This document shows, piece after piece, positions 17,912-25,886 of a stretch of DNA of 64,000 nt. A program made the position numbers and the translations under genes. The DNA is from JBKBUF01 sp046290815 (GTDB lineage: Bacteria; Bacteroidota; Bacteroidia; Cytophagales; Cytophagaceae), in assembly GCA_046290815.1 (NCBI GenBank), contig JBKBUF010000002.1:186001-250000 (forward strand). The letters run 5' to 3'. Below the pieces are notes generated by a model. That model was given only the letters and a program-made list of their open reading frames with translations. It was not told the DNA's origin and did not search any database. Within the stretch, counting starts at the first letter, position 1; each line of letters starts with the position of its first letter.

Positions 17912-18637
17912 CTATAACACCTCAATAATACAAAGTCCCTTCTCTGATCTTTTTGTAGTTTCCGACTGCACCCCGGCAAAGATCACAACTGAACTATATC
18001 CGGATTTTATCGGTTCTTCCAGGTCAATGGAGAATTTTTTATTTTTCTTAATGTCGGCAACTGTAAGTTCAATAAATTTCCCCCAGCCATTACCTCTTTC
18101 TTCTATACACTCAAACTTACCTGTAAAATTGTTAAGTTGAAAATCCGAAATTAAAGCAACTCCGAGAACATAAATCTCATCACTTTCATTATTTAGATTT
18201 AAACTGAATTCAATTATATTTTCCTTAAGTATTGCCGATATTTTTTTGTTAAATTTACCTGCAACGGCAAAATTTTTATTAAACTCGAAGTCCTTTAACA
18301 TCGAGCAATTTTCCTTGATGCTTAGTTTATGATATTTCTGGCCTGTTTGATTTAAACACCCTTTTAATTTCCTATGGAGTCTGTGGATTGCTGCAGTATC
18401 AGCGAAATTTGCATAATAATCACCCATTGCTACCCGTAAAAATTTTCCTGCTGTTAATACCGCAGATCTTTCAGGAGTTATTAACCCTTCGTTATCTGAA
18501 TTTATGGATTCCTCATTAGCATTGCCTGAGCTAATACCTGCTTGATTATTTCTAATATCTCTACCATCAGTATTAAGTTTTTCATTGGTAGTAGTAACAA
18601 ATATAGCCGGAGCTTTAAATTTCATTCGGGTTCTCAT
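17912..18637 (-). CDS. Uncharacterised protein downstream of the glycan synthase
   Basis: I do not recognise this 241-residue protein. It has no signal peptide or membrane segment. Residues 1-60 look disordered (Asn/Ser/Thr-rich). A basic helical stretch lies near 75-105 (IHRLHRKLKGCLNQTGQKYH). The C-terminal 130 residues appear beta-rich, ending in an alternating hydrophobic strand, GYSSVVIFAGVQSE. It lies 78 bases downstream of the large GT2-glycosidase fusion gene on the same strand, so it may be cotranscribed with it. Codon use looks like that of its neighbours. The ATG at 18637 is followed by another ATG four codons later, and either could be the start. Confidence 0.65.
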   Translation of the reverse strand: MRTRMKFKAPAIFVTTTNEKLNTDGRDIRNNQAGISSGNANEESINSDNEGLITPERSAVLTAGKFLRVAMGDYYANFADTAAIHRLHRKLKGCLNQTGQKYHKLSIKENCSMLKDFEFNKNFAVAGKFNKKISAILKENIIEFSLNLNNESDEIYVLGVALISDFQLNNFTGKFECIEERGNGWGKFIELTVADIKKNKKFSIDLEEPIKSGYSSVVIFAGVQSETTKRSEKGLCIIEVL

Positions 18638-18715
18638 TGATTAATAATAGTAGTTTATTATAAGAAATATTCTTAAACAGTATTTTGTTTAACACCAAAT
18701 TGAATCACCTATTTA

Positions 18716-21700
18716 TCAGCGTGTTTCAAGTCTTATAGGGTAACTAGCACTTACAACATTTCCTTTGTAATCTGACATATAAACATATATTCTATATACT
18801 CCTGCTACATCCGGCATGCTTACTTTAACTCCTTTCCCATTATAGGTTCGTTGTAGTTTACCATAATATTTCATATCAGAATCGCGCATTAAAAACCATT
18901 CAAACGAAAGGTTAGATGGTATCTGCTGGTAACTTTCAACATAAAAATTATATGTTCCCTGTGTAAAATACTTGTCAGTTTCCGGTTTTATTTCTGCATA
19001 AAAATCAGTTGTATTTTCATCCCATTCTCCTGTCCATACCCTTTTCAGATAATAATACCCAGGCTTCAAACGACCTTTATAATCTGAAATGCCCGACCAT
19101 GAGGCAGTACCGTATGGTTTATCTCTGAAGTTATATGCTAAACCTCCAATATTTGATCCTTTCTTCGCTTCTACATGCTTTATCCATTTCCAAAAATAAC
19201 TTTTAGCTTTCAGGTGATCAGGTTCATCATAGAACAAGGAATCTTTAGTATATATAGTTAAATGTTGATCCCAGAATCCTCTGGATCCAAATTCAGTAAG
19301 CAGATATGGTCTTGTTGGATCCATTTCTTTCATGACTTTATCAAGCTCTTTTAAATATTCCTCGTAATAAGAGTTAATTCCTATGATATCAACAGATGGA
19401 GCAAACACATACATATCACTGATTGCCTGGGCAAGATTAGAATTTTGGCTTACTGAAGTTATTACAGGATGCACCGGATCTATGGCATGAATAGAATCTG
19501 TTACTTCATTTACAAATTCCAGATATGCCTGACGCATTAAGTTAAGATACGGAGGCTGATAATATTTCCCCAGTCCGTTCCACACATCATTTCCTACTAT
19601 CCATCCAAGAACAGGACCTTCATCTTTATATTTTCTTACATAATGTAAAATCTCCTGCATACATACATTTCTTCCCTTATTATCCTTGAGATAATTCAGA
19701 GTGTCTTCCAGCCAGAAGCCATAAAGTATTTTCAATCCTTTTTCTTTACAAACTCCAATTATATTCTTGTCATAAATACTAGGATTGTATCTGCTGATAG
19801 TATTAGCTCCTGACTCAACAATTTTATTCAGATCAGTAACTACCTGATGCCTTGTCAAAGGCAAATCTTCATCATCAAATCTTTGACCTGAATTGTAGGC
19901 AACTCCTTTAATATAAAATGGCCTACCATTTACATATAAATCATAATGCCCTTCTCTGCCATAAATATTTTTATTCCTGTTTAGCCTGCTTATTTTACAG
20001 GCATTTCTGGAAATTCTGATTTTATTTACTTCGTTTTGCTTAGAGATTTCTGCTAAATGTTTGTTAACTACTTTTTCGTTTTCCAAAGTCCAGTCAATAA
20101 ACTGGCTTTCTTTATCAGGACGCCATTCACATGGCCAGTCTTTATCATTGGAAAATTTATAAAGCACAACAGACTTAATTTCTTTATAACTAATCAATTT
20201 ATTCCATGCATTTTCCAGCCAGCCTTCCTGACTCCCTCCGAATTTTGTGCATCCGAATTCAGTAAGCATAACCGGCTTATCTATATTTAAATCCTTCAGC
20301 ATGTTAGAATAGGGCTGATATATCTCTTCAAACGTTTTCCACTTTTTATCTTTTGATGCAAGTCCATAATTTAAACAGGTGACACCAACCCAATCCACAT
20401 ATTCATTACCAGGATAAAAATTATTAAATCCGGTTGAATATTTAGGATTGAAAACCCATATGGCATTGGAAACTCCTTTTGCTTTAAATAACCTGACAAT
20501 ATGCCTCCAGGCCTTACAATAATCCTTATCGTAATTTTTATTGGTTGTATTGATATTTAACTTATTATCCGGATGACTTGCAAACCGGATAAAAACCGGA
20601 AGTCGGATAGCTTTAATGTATCTGGCATAATCATTAATATAATCATCCATTTCTCCGGCATGGATGGCATGGAAAATACTTCGTACGGAATCAGAATGAG
20701 CATTAATCCCATAAGGCTCCCAGGCGATCATCGTGATTCCTCCCTTTGAGGCCACCTTGTCAAAAAAATCGAAAGATAGCCTGTCAATTGATTCACCCCA
20801 GTTTTGCTTTACGGAAAAAACTTTGTATGATAAACTATCTTCTTGATTTCTCCCCGGTATTATATCGTTTCCTATGTTAAAAGATGTAAGATGTATGCCT
20901 GCATAGAAACCACCAACATCTTTAACGTGCACTTTATTGGGAAGATTTATTTTTGGACTATGCACAGTAAAAGAAAGTAAAATGAAAATGGTGAATAAAC
21001 TTATCGTTAAACTTTCATTTCTTACAAGATTATAAAAAGCATGTCTCACTTTCCAGAATATAGTACGTACCGGCCATACCACATCCAGTCTTATTTTATC
21101 AGACAATCCTTTATAGCTGCTAACAATCAGTTTTTGTTGACTTATAAGAATAGATATTCCTAGAATAATTGAATTCACTATGGCAAATCCTGCCATGAAA
21201 AATGAGTATGGATTCCAGTCTTTATTCAACCCATATACAGCAGCCCCTATTGAAAGAAAGAATGCAATGATATTAGGAATACACAGCTTCCATTCATTCT
21301 GCGGTTTATCATCTTTTGGTGTAGGTATATACGGTACTTTTATTTTTAGCAATGTGTAAATAAATCCAAGGCTGAATATCCACCAGGTCCCGATTCTCAA
21401 TAATCCACCGACAATATGTAACCCCCTCTCATGAGTCTCCATTAACCACCTCTGTGAATATTGTCTTATAAGCAGTGTTATGATTATCAAAGGCAGAATC
21501 ATTCGAATGAAATCTTTAAAATCAATGATCCAGGGGTATTCTGCCAGAAAAAGAGAAAGTATAGGTATCAATATATTTATGAAATCTATGACACCATAAA
21601 AGAAATATAGCGGCACAGTCATGTAATGCACTCTCTGTCTCCAGGTAAATTTTCTGAAATTCTTTAAAAAGGTGGTAAAGAATATATCAAAAGTTCCCCT

Positions 21701-22621
21701 TGACCATTTCAACTGTTGTTTATAGTATGCAGACAGACTTGAGGGTACCAGCCCTCTTGTAAGCAACTCAGGGATATATACAGATTTCCATCCTTTAGCA
21801 TGGAGCAACATACTGGTATGCATATCTTCCGCCAGACCAGCTGCATGTCCACCTATTGAATCCAATGCAGATCTTCTGAATGTACAATTGGCTCCAATTG
21901 CCTGCGTAGTTCCATAACTATTCATACACATGTTCATAGGCCCATAAAAATGGTATGTTTGCTCCGCTGCCCCCAAAGCAACAAAACTTTCACGGCGATT
22001 TCCATAGGCCTGAACACATTGTACATAACCAACATCAGGATCTTCGAAGTATGGTAGCACCCGGTCCAGAAACTCCGGTATAGGTACATGATCCGGATCC
22101 AGAATCACACATAGCTCTCCTGTGGCATTCTTCAAGGCATTATTGATATTTCCGGCTTTGGCGTCAATTTTTTCGGTACGCGTAACATGAATAACCCCAA
22201 GCTCTTCACATACTTTCTTTAGCTCAGGATCATTACCTTCATCACACAAATAATTTGTATGAGGATATGTAATTTTAGTCATGGCCTTAAGGGTGTTAAT
22301 GATCATTTCCTTAGGCTCTCCCGGACATGCAGTAGTCAAAACGTCAACAGAATACTCTTTTGTTCTGACAGGCTTTGCTGGAACACTGATATCAAGGTAA
22401 TGATACCATTCGTGCAGCATCCTCATTAATTTAAATAATAAAGCAAAATTGAGCAGCCAGTAAAGCAACGGATGACCCATTCTGTGCTCCTTTAGAAACC
22501 AATGCACAAATATTATCAGTGATATAACACCAAATGCCACTAATAGCCGAATAATTAGCAACTCTCTTTTCTTAGGCGAATTGGCTTTTATAAGGTTTTG
22601 ATCTGAATTAACAGTATCCAT
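18716..22621 (-). CDS. GT2 glycan synthase fused to GH26-like and GH2-like domains
   Basis: This 1301-residue protein has three parts. After two N-terminal membrane segments (about 21-43 and 50-68), a family 2 glycosyltransferase of the cellulose-synthase type spans 90-320. Its acidic motifs are LCDEGND (D127), ILDPDH (D175, D177) and AED (E265-D266), and QQLKW at 302-306 stands where processive enzymes have QxxRW. Membrane helices fill 330-560. Residues 570-850 resemble a GH26-type barrel: MIAWEPYG, IRFASHPDN, VDWVGV and the nucleophile Glu788 in TEFG. The usual HEMN acid/base Glu reads HPDN. Residues 885-1200 resemble a GH2/GH5-type barrel with nucleophile Glu1110 in LLTEFGSRG and GND (D1012) in place of GNE. 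An Ig-like tail ends the protein. It probably makes an extracellular glycan; the sugar is unknown. Confidence 0.8.
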   Translation of the reverse strand: MDTVNSDQNLIKANSPKKRELLIIRLLVAFGVISLIIFVHWFLKEHRMGHPLLYWLLNFALLFKLMRMLHEWYHYLDISVPAKPVRTKEYSVDVLTTACPGEPKEMIINTLKAMTKITYPHTNYLCDEGNDPELKKVCEELGVIHVTRTEKIDAKAGNINNALKNATGELCVILDPDHVPIPEFLDRVLPYFEDPDVGYVQCVQAYGNRRESFVALGAAEQTYHFYGPMNMCMNSYGTTQAIGANCTFRRSALDSIGGHAAGLAEDMHTSMLLHAKGWKSVYIPELLTRGLVPSSLSAYYKQQLKWSRGTFDIFFTTFLKNFRKFTWRQRVHYMTVPLYFFYGVIDFINILIPILSLFLAEYPWIIDFKDFIRMILPLIIITLLIRQYSQRWLMETHERGLHIVGGLLRIGTWWIFSLGFIYTLLKIKVPYIPTPKDDKPQNEWKLCIPNIIAFFLSIGAAVYGLNKDWNPYSFFMAGFAIVNSIILGISILISQQKLIVSSYKGLSDKIRLDVVWPVRTIFWKVRHAFYNLVRNESLTISLFTIFILLSFTVHSPKINLPNKVHVKDVGGFYAGIHLTSFNIGNDIIPGRNQEDSLSYKVFSVKQNWGESIDRLSFDFFDKVASKGGITMIAWEPYGINAHSDSVRSIFHAIHAGEMDDYINDYARYIKAIRLPVFIRFASHPDNKLNINTTNKNYDKDYCKAWRHIVRLFKAKGVSNAIWVFNPKYSTGFNNFYPGNEYVDWVGVTCLNYGLASKDKKWKTFEEIYQPYSNMLKDLNIDKPVMLTEFGCTKFGGSQEGWLENAWNKLISYKEIKSVVLYKFSNDKDWPCEWRPDKESQFIDWTLENEKVVNKHLAEISKQNEVNKIRISRNACKISRLNRNKNIYGREGHYDLYVNGRPFYIKGVAYNSGQRFDDEDLPLTRHQVVTDLNKIVESGANTISRYNPSIYDKNIIGVCKEKGLKILYGFWLEDTLNYLKDNKGRNVCMQEILHYVRKYKDEGPVLGWIVGNDVWNGLGKYYQPPYLNLMRQAYLEFVNEVTDSIHAIDPVHPVITSVSQNSNLAQAISDMYVFAPSVDIIGINSYYEEYLKELDKVMKEMDPTRPYLLTEFGSRGFWDQHLTIYTKDSLFYDEPDHLKAKSYFWKWIKHVEAKKGSNIGGLAYNFRDKPYGTASWSGISDYKGRLKPGYYYLKRVWTGEWDENTTDFYAEIKPETDKYFTQGTYNFYVESYQQIPSNLSFEWFLMRDSDMKYYGKLQRTYNGKGVKVSMPDVAGVYRIYVYMSDYKGNVVSASYPIRLETR

Positions 22622-22695
22622 AGAAAATTAATTTACCGTATGTCAAACACCTACCTCTATAAAAAGTTTTTATAAAATATTTCAATTGTCAGTTT

Positions 22696-24003
22696 ATGAT
22701 TAGAAAACTTTTATTAGTAATCTTAGTTGAGACGCTTCTTTTATCCTGTACAGAAAAAAGTGACGGGTACAAAGGCATTGTCCATATAAGGAAAGAAAAT
22801 GGAAAATATGTTCTTATCAGGAATAGAGAACCTTATTTCATAAAAGGAGCCGCCGGAGCTGATAACATGAAAACCATAAAAGATTTCGGAGGCAATTCAA
22901 TTAGAACATGGTCAACAGATAATGCAAAAGAAATTCTGGATAGCGCTCATCAATATGGATTAACTGTTACTCTTGGTATTTATGTAGGAGGAGAAGCCCA
23001 GGGATTCAATTATGACAATGAAAAAGAAGTGGAAGAGCAACTGTCCAGAATTAAACAAGAAGTTCTTGACTTTAAAAATCATCCTGCCCTCCTTATGTGG
23101 GGAATTGGAAACGAAGTTGACATATTAAGTTCAAGAAAAAGGTCAACTAATATCCAATTATGGAGAAACATGGAGAAAATTGCCAAAATGGTAAAGGAGT
23201 TGGATCCTGATCATCCGACTACCACCATGATTGTACCATACAGGAAGACAATAAAACAGATTAAAACGTTTTGCCCTTCCATTGATATACTTAGCATCAA
23301 TACATTTGGAGAACTACCGGATTTAAGAGATAAATTAAACGAATGGTTTTGGGGTTGGGAAAAACCTTATATAGTTTCAGAATGGGGTACTCAGGGATGG
23401 TGGGAGGCAAAGAGCACCTTATGGGATGCACCCATAGAAGAAACCAGTAGCAAAAAAGGGGAATTTTATTTCTCCCGTTATAATTCGTCCATAAAACCAG
23501 ATACAAATAAATGTATAGGATCATATGTATTTTATTGGGGAAATAAACAGGAAAAAACTCATACATGGTTTTCTATGTTCATGCCCGATGGTGAAGCAAC
23601 CCTTCCCGTTGCAGTTATGAATTATCTATGGTCTGGTCACTGGCCGGCAAACATTCCTCCACACCTCGATTATGTGCTACTGGATGGAAAAGGTGCAAAA
23701 GAAAATATCTTCTTAAACACAGGAGAAGAATATCTGGCAGAAGTTTTTGCCAGTGATCCGGAAAATGATTCACTTAGAATCGAATGGGAGCTTCTCCCGG
23801 AAAGCATACAACAATCCGGAGCAGGAATTAAAGAAGAAAGGCTTAAGCCTGTAGAGAATTGCCTGTTGAGACCTGAAGGCAAAAAGTTACGCATTACTGT
23901 ACCCGATACAGAAGGAGCCTACAGACTATTTGTTTACCTTAAAGACGGTCATAATAATGCTGCCACCGCAAATATTCCTTTTTATGTTGTAGGAAATAAA
24001 TAA
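22696..24003 (+). CDS. Lipoprotein glycosidase-like protein (GH2/GH5-type barrel)
   Basis: This 435-residue protein has a lipoprotein signal with lipobox LLSC (Cys18). A TIM-barrel glycosidase domain follows at about 45-320. It keeps both expected catalytic Glu residues: LMWGIGNEVD (acid/base Glu140) and YIVSEWGTQG (nucleophile Glu229). A C-terminal Ig-like domain follows (LRITVPDTEGAYRLFVYL). The same order of barrel plus Ig-like tail, with clear motif similarity (YFIKGAA, GNSIRTW, the VPDTEGAYR segment), occurs at the end of the 1301-residue synthase transcribed divergently 74 bases away. It is therefore likely to trim, release or remodel the glycan made by that synthase at the cell surface or in the periplasm. 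Substrate unknown. Confidence 0.8.
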   Translation: MIRKLLLVILVETLLLSCTEKSDGYKGIVHIRKENGKYVLIRNREPYFIKGAAGADNMKTIKDFGGNSIRTWSTDNAKEILDSAHQYGLTVTLGIYVGGEAQGFNYDNEKEVEEQLSRIKQEVLDFKNHPALLMWGIGNEVDILSSRKRSTNIQLWRNMEKIAKMVKELDPDHPTTTMIVPYRKTIKQIKTFCPSIDILSINTFGELPDLRDKLNEWFWGWEKPYIVSEWGTQGWWEAKSTLWDAPIEETSSKKGEFYFSRYNSSIKPDTNKCIGSYVFYWGNKQEKTHTWFSMFMPDGEATLPVAVMNYLWSGHWPANIPPHLDYVLLDGKGAKENIFLNTGEEYLAEVFASDPENDSLRIEWELLPESIQQSGAGIKEERLKPVENCLLRPEGKKLRITVPDTEGAYRLFVYLKDGHNNAATANIPFYVVGNK

Positions 24004-24004
24004 A

Positions 24005-24037
24005 GCCCTGCCACAATCTTGTAGAATGCTACAGGGC
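24005..24037 (+). terminator. Possible hairpin after the lipoprotein glycosidase gene
   Basis: GCCCTG (24005-24010) can pair with CAGGGC (24032-24037). An alternative inner stem TGTAG/CTACA lies at 24020-24033. It begins two bases after the stop codon. There is no good T-run behind it, so it may be a processing or stability hairpin and not a true terminator. Confidence 0.35.
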
Positions 24038-24066
24038 CTTAAATATTTAGTTTCAAACTTAAGGAG

Positions 24067-24282
24067 TTATATTCCTATAGTTGATTTATATCCTGCAAAT
24101 AGAAATTGACCAAGCATTATCATGGCTGATCCAATGATAATGGCAATTGTTATTTTCAACATTTTATCCTGACTAACTTTTCCCTGATTGTCAATAACTA
24201 CACTGGGAAGCGAAAGAGCCATCCCACCGAATACTCCGATCAGGAAGCCCACCACCATAAGAATTACACCAATTGCTTGCAT
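24067..24282 (-). CDS. Small membrane protein with two transmembrane segments
   Basis: This 71-residue protein starts with a Gly-rich hydrophobic segment (GVILMVVGFLIGVFGGMALS, residues 5-24). A short polar loop with several charged residues follows, then a second hydrophobic segment (ITIAIIIGSAMIMLGQFLFA, about 44-63). The clean two-helix hairpin, ATG start and isolated position support a real gene. I do not recognise a family. It converges with the lipoprotein glycosidase gene, 63 bases apart. Confidence 0.6.
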   Translation of the reverse strand: MQAIGVILMVVGFLIGVFGGMALSLPSVVIDNQGKVSQDKMLKITIAIIIGSAMIMLGQFLFAGYKSTIGI

Positions 24283-24593
24283 AAGATTAAATTAAATTTT
24301 CCGCTAAATTAATGGATATTTCAATTATTCAAAATGATACTCTCACTCGTTTGAAATATTTATTCAGGATGGAGTAAGTCTTTACAGGCACAGTTTGAAA
24401 TACGAGTTTTTGATCTGATCAGGTAATCCAATCAAAATTTTATAGTCCCCCCTTCAATTAATCTAACAATATTTTTCTATCACATTTGTAAAACTTGCTT
24501 AGAAAAGTTATACAATATTGTAAATATGTTATTTACTGATGTAATTTCAATAATGAACAAATGTTAATACTGTAATATACCATCTTGAAAAAT

Positions 24594-24611
24594 TGTGGAT
24601 AATGTGGATAA
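24594..24611 (-). promoter_or_regulatory. Two tandem DnaA boxes
   Basis: TGTGGATAA occurs twice with no spacer (24594-24602 and 24603-24611). This is the exact reverse complement of the DnaA box TTATCCACA. The pair lies directly upstream of the -7 element of the XRE regulator gene, where bound DnaA could block or activate transcription. Confidence 0.6.
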
Positions 24612-24620
24612 GTAATTGAT

Positions 24621-24628
24621 TACATTTG
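24621..24628 (+). promoter_or_regulatory. Candidate -7 promoter element for the XRE gene
   Basis: TACATTTG fits the Bacteroidetes TAnnTTTG element and lies 13 bases before the TTG start codon at 24642, so the transcript would be almost leaderless. No clear -33 TTTG was seen; the region where it would lie is occupied by the DnaA boxes. Confidence 0.45.
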
Positions 24629-24641
24629 TAAAAAAAAAGTA

Positions 24642-25130
24642 TTGAAGAGAGATATCACATACAGGATCAGGGAAATTATTGATTCGATGGAAATCGCACC
24701 TTCTGCTTTCGCAGATGAGATTGATATCCAACGATCCAGTATTTCTCATATTCTTTCAGGTCGTAACAACCCTAGCCTGGATGTTGTGATAAAAATTCTA
24801 TCCAAATACCCTGAAATTAAGTCAGATTGGTTATTAACCGGAAAAGGGCCTATGAAACAATTAAATCTCTTTGGCGAAGAGGAGGATCTGGTATCCAACG
24901 TGGAGCAGCCTCCCTCTGAACCTGTTGTGCAAACAGCAAAACAGAATCTGGATGGTGTTCAGAAAAAAAATACTGATCAGGAAAAACCGATTCAGGAAAC
25001 TCCAATATTTAAAGAAGAAGTATCTAATCAAAGAGATATGAGTTATCCACAACAACCTAAACGTGTAAAAAATATAATAATATTTTATGAAGATGGAACA
25101 TTTACTATGCATGCCCCATCTCCATATTAA
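24642..25130 (+). CDS. XRE-family helix-turn-helix regulator
   Basis: The start is TTG at 24642, needed to keep the whole DNA-binding domain; the first in-frame ATG would remove helix 1. Residues 3-65 form a Cro/C1-type domain: YRIREIIDSMEIAPSAFADE, DIQRSSISHILSGRNNPSLD, then SKYPEIKSDWLLTGKGPM. The DWLLTGKGPM end is typical of Bacteroidetes XRE regulators. The remaining 95 residues are polar and probably flexible, rich in Gln, Glu and Pro, ending in a short strand IIIFYEDGTF. The gene is preceded by tandem DnaA boxes and a -7 element, and converges with the YqaE gene four bases downstream. Targets unknown. Confidence 0.85.
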   Translation: MKRDITYRIREIIDSMEIAPSAFADEIDIQRSSISHILSGRNNPSLDVVIKILSKYPEIKSDWLLTGKGPMKQLNLFGEEEDLVSNVEQPPSEPVVQTAKQNLDGVQKKNTDQEKPIQETPIFKEEVSNQRDMSYPQQPKRVKNIIIFYEDGTFTMHAPSPY

Positions 25131-25133
25131 TTA

Positions 25134-25685
25134 TCAGGCTCTTAATACTCTGTATAAAGCGTAAATCAACCCAGGAACATAGAATAATAAGGTCAGTATC
25201 AATGACAACCAAAATGGACCTGTAATACCATCTACAAGTGCCACAGCTAATGGAGGTAAAAGTATAGCAATAATGACCAATAAAAGCGTATTGGTATCTG
25301 CCCTGTCTTCTTTATTTACCGATTTCTCCTTTTTCAGCTCTTTTATAGCTTTTCTAACCTCTTTTTTAGATAAACTTACCGGTTCACTATTGTGAACTTC
25401 CGGCGATTCAACTTTGTGATTACTGTTATTCACATTTGGTAATATATTATTGACATTTGTATTATCATCTAATAGATCTGTAACATTTTGATATTTTACA
25501 TTTGTCTCTTTCTCAACCGAGGCCGACAATTCCTCATTACTGAAATTTACAGGGCTCTCATTTGCTTGTTTTTTCTTAATAGTTTCCGGATGGTAACTAA
25601 AGAAATACAACTCCTTTTTTCCGCAGGAAGTAACTAATACTATAGCCACTAATGCCATTGCAATTTTTGTAATCGACTTTCTCAT
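25134..25685 (-). CDS. Lipoprotein with C-terminal YqaE/Pmp3 membrane domain
   Basis: The 183-residue protein has a lipoprotein signal (VAIVLVTSCGKK, lipobox TSC). A polar, Asn- and Glu-rich region follows at about 25-130, with a basic stretch KKEVRKAIKELKKEKS near 107-122. The C-terminal 50 residues match the YqaE/Pmp3 family: two hydrophobic helices, LLLVIIAILLPPLAVALVDG and FWLSLILTLLFYVPGLIYAL. Pmp3-type proteolipids affect membrane potential and stress response in other organisms. Attaching this hairpin to a lipidated N-terminus is a layout known in Bacteroidetes. The two parts together would anchor the chain at both ends. Confidence 0.8.
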   Translation of the reverse strand: MRKSITKIAMALVAIVLVTSCGKKELYFFSYHPETIKKKQANESPVNFSNEELSASVEKETNVKYQNVTDLLDDNTNVNNILPNVNNSNHKVESPEVHNSEPVSLSKKEVRKAIKELKKEKSVNKEDRADTNTLLLVIIAILLPPLAVALVDGITGPFWLSLILTLLFYVPGLIYALYRVLRA

Positions 25686-25886
25686 ATTTCATCTAAGGTT
25701 ATTTTTGAATTTTTTAACAGTGTACCTTCGTTTTTGTTTAATTAATCAATAAGGTGTGTCGTTGTAGTCATATATATAAGGTTTATAAAGGAACCATTCA
25801 GAATGAAAATCTGTATTAATTGATGGTCAGTAAATTACATTTTAATTAGTTTAGCAAGGTGTAGTTAAGAGGAAGAAATAGCATCT

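Larger units (their letters stand above)
24283..24641. other. AT-rich intergenic region with DnaA boxes
   Basis: The 359 bases between the small membrane protein gene and the XRE regulator gene contain no credible open frame and are unusually AT-rich, especially 24450-24640. Two perfect DnaA boxes lie in tandem at 24594-24611, and a -7 element lies at 24621-24628. No dnaA, dnaN or gidA-like gene lies nearby, so an origin role is not supported by context. Confidence 0.5.

Noticed and set aside
22696..24003. Lipoprotein glycosidase as a degraded copy of the synthase tail
   Set aside because: It has its own lipoprotein signal, intact catalytic Glu residues and a full domain, so it is a functional gene.
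24283..24641. Chromosome replication origin
   Set aside because: There are only two adjacent DnaA boxes and no dnaA, dnaN, gidA or rpmH neighbour; evidence is not enough to call oriC.
25043..25051. Further DnaA-box match TTATCCACA
   Set aside because: It lies inside the XRE coding sequence, and another lies inside the gene at 52605-52613, so single matches are likely chance. Only the intergenic tandem pair was kept.
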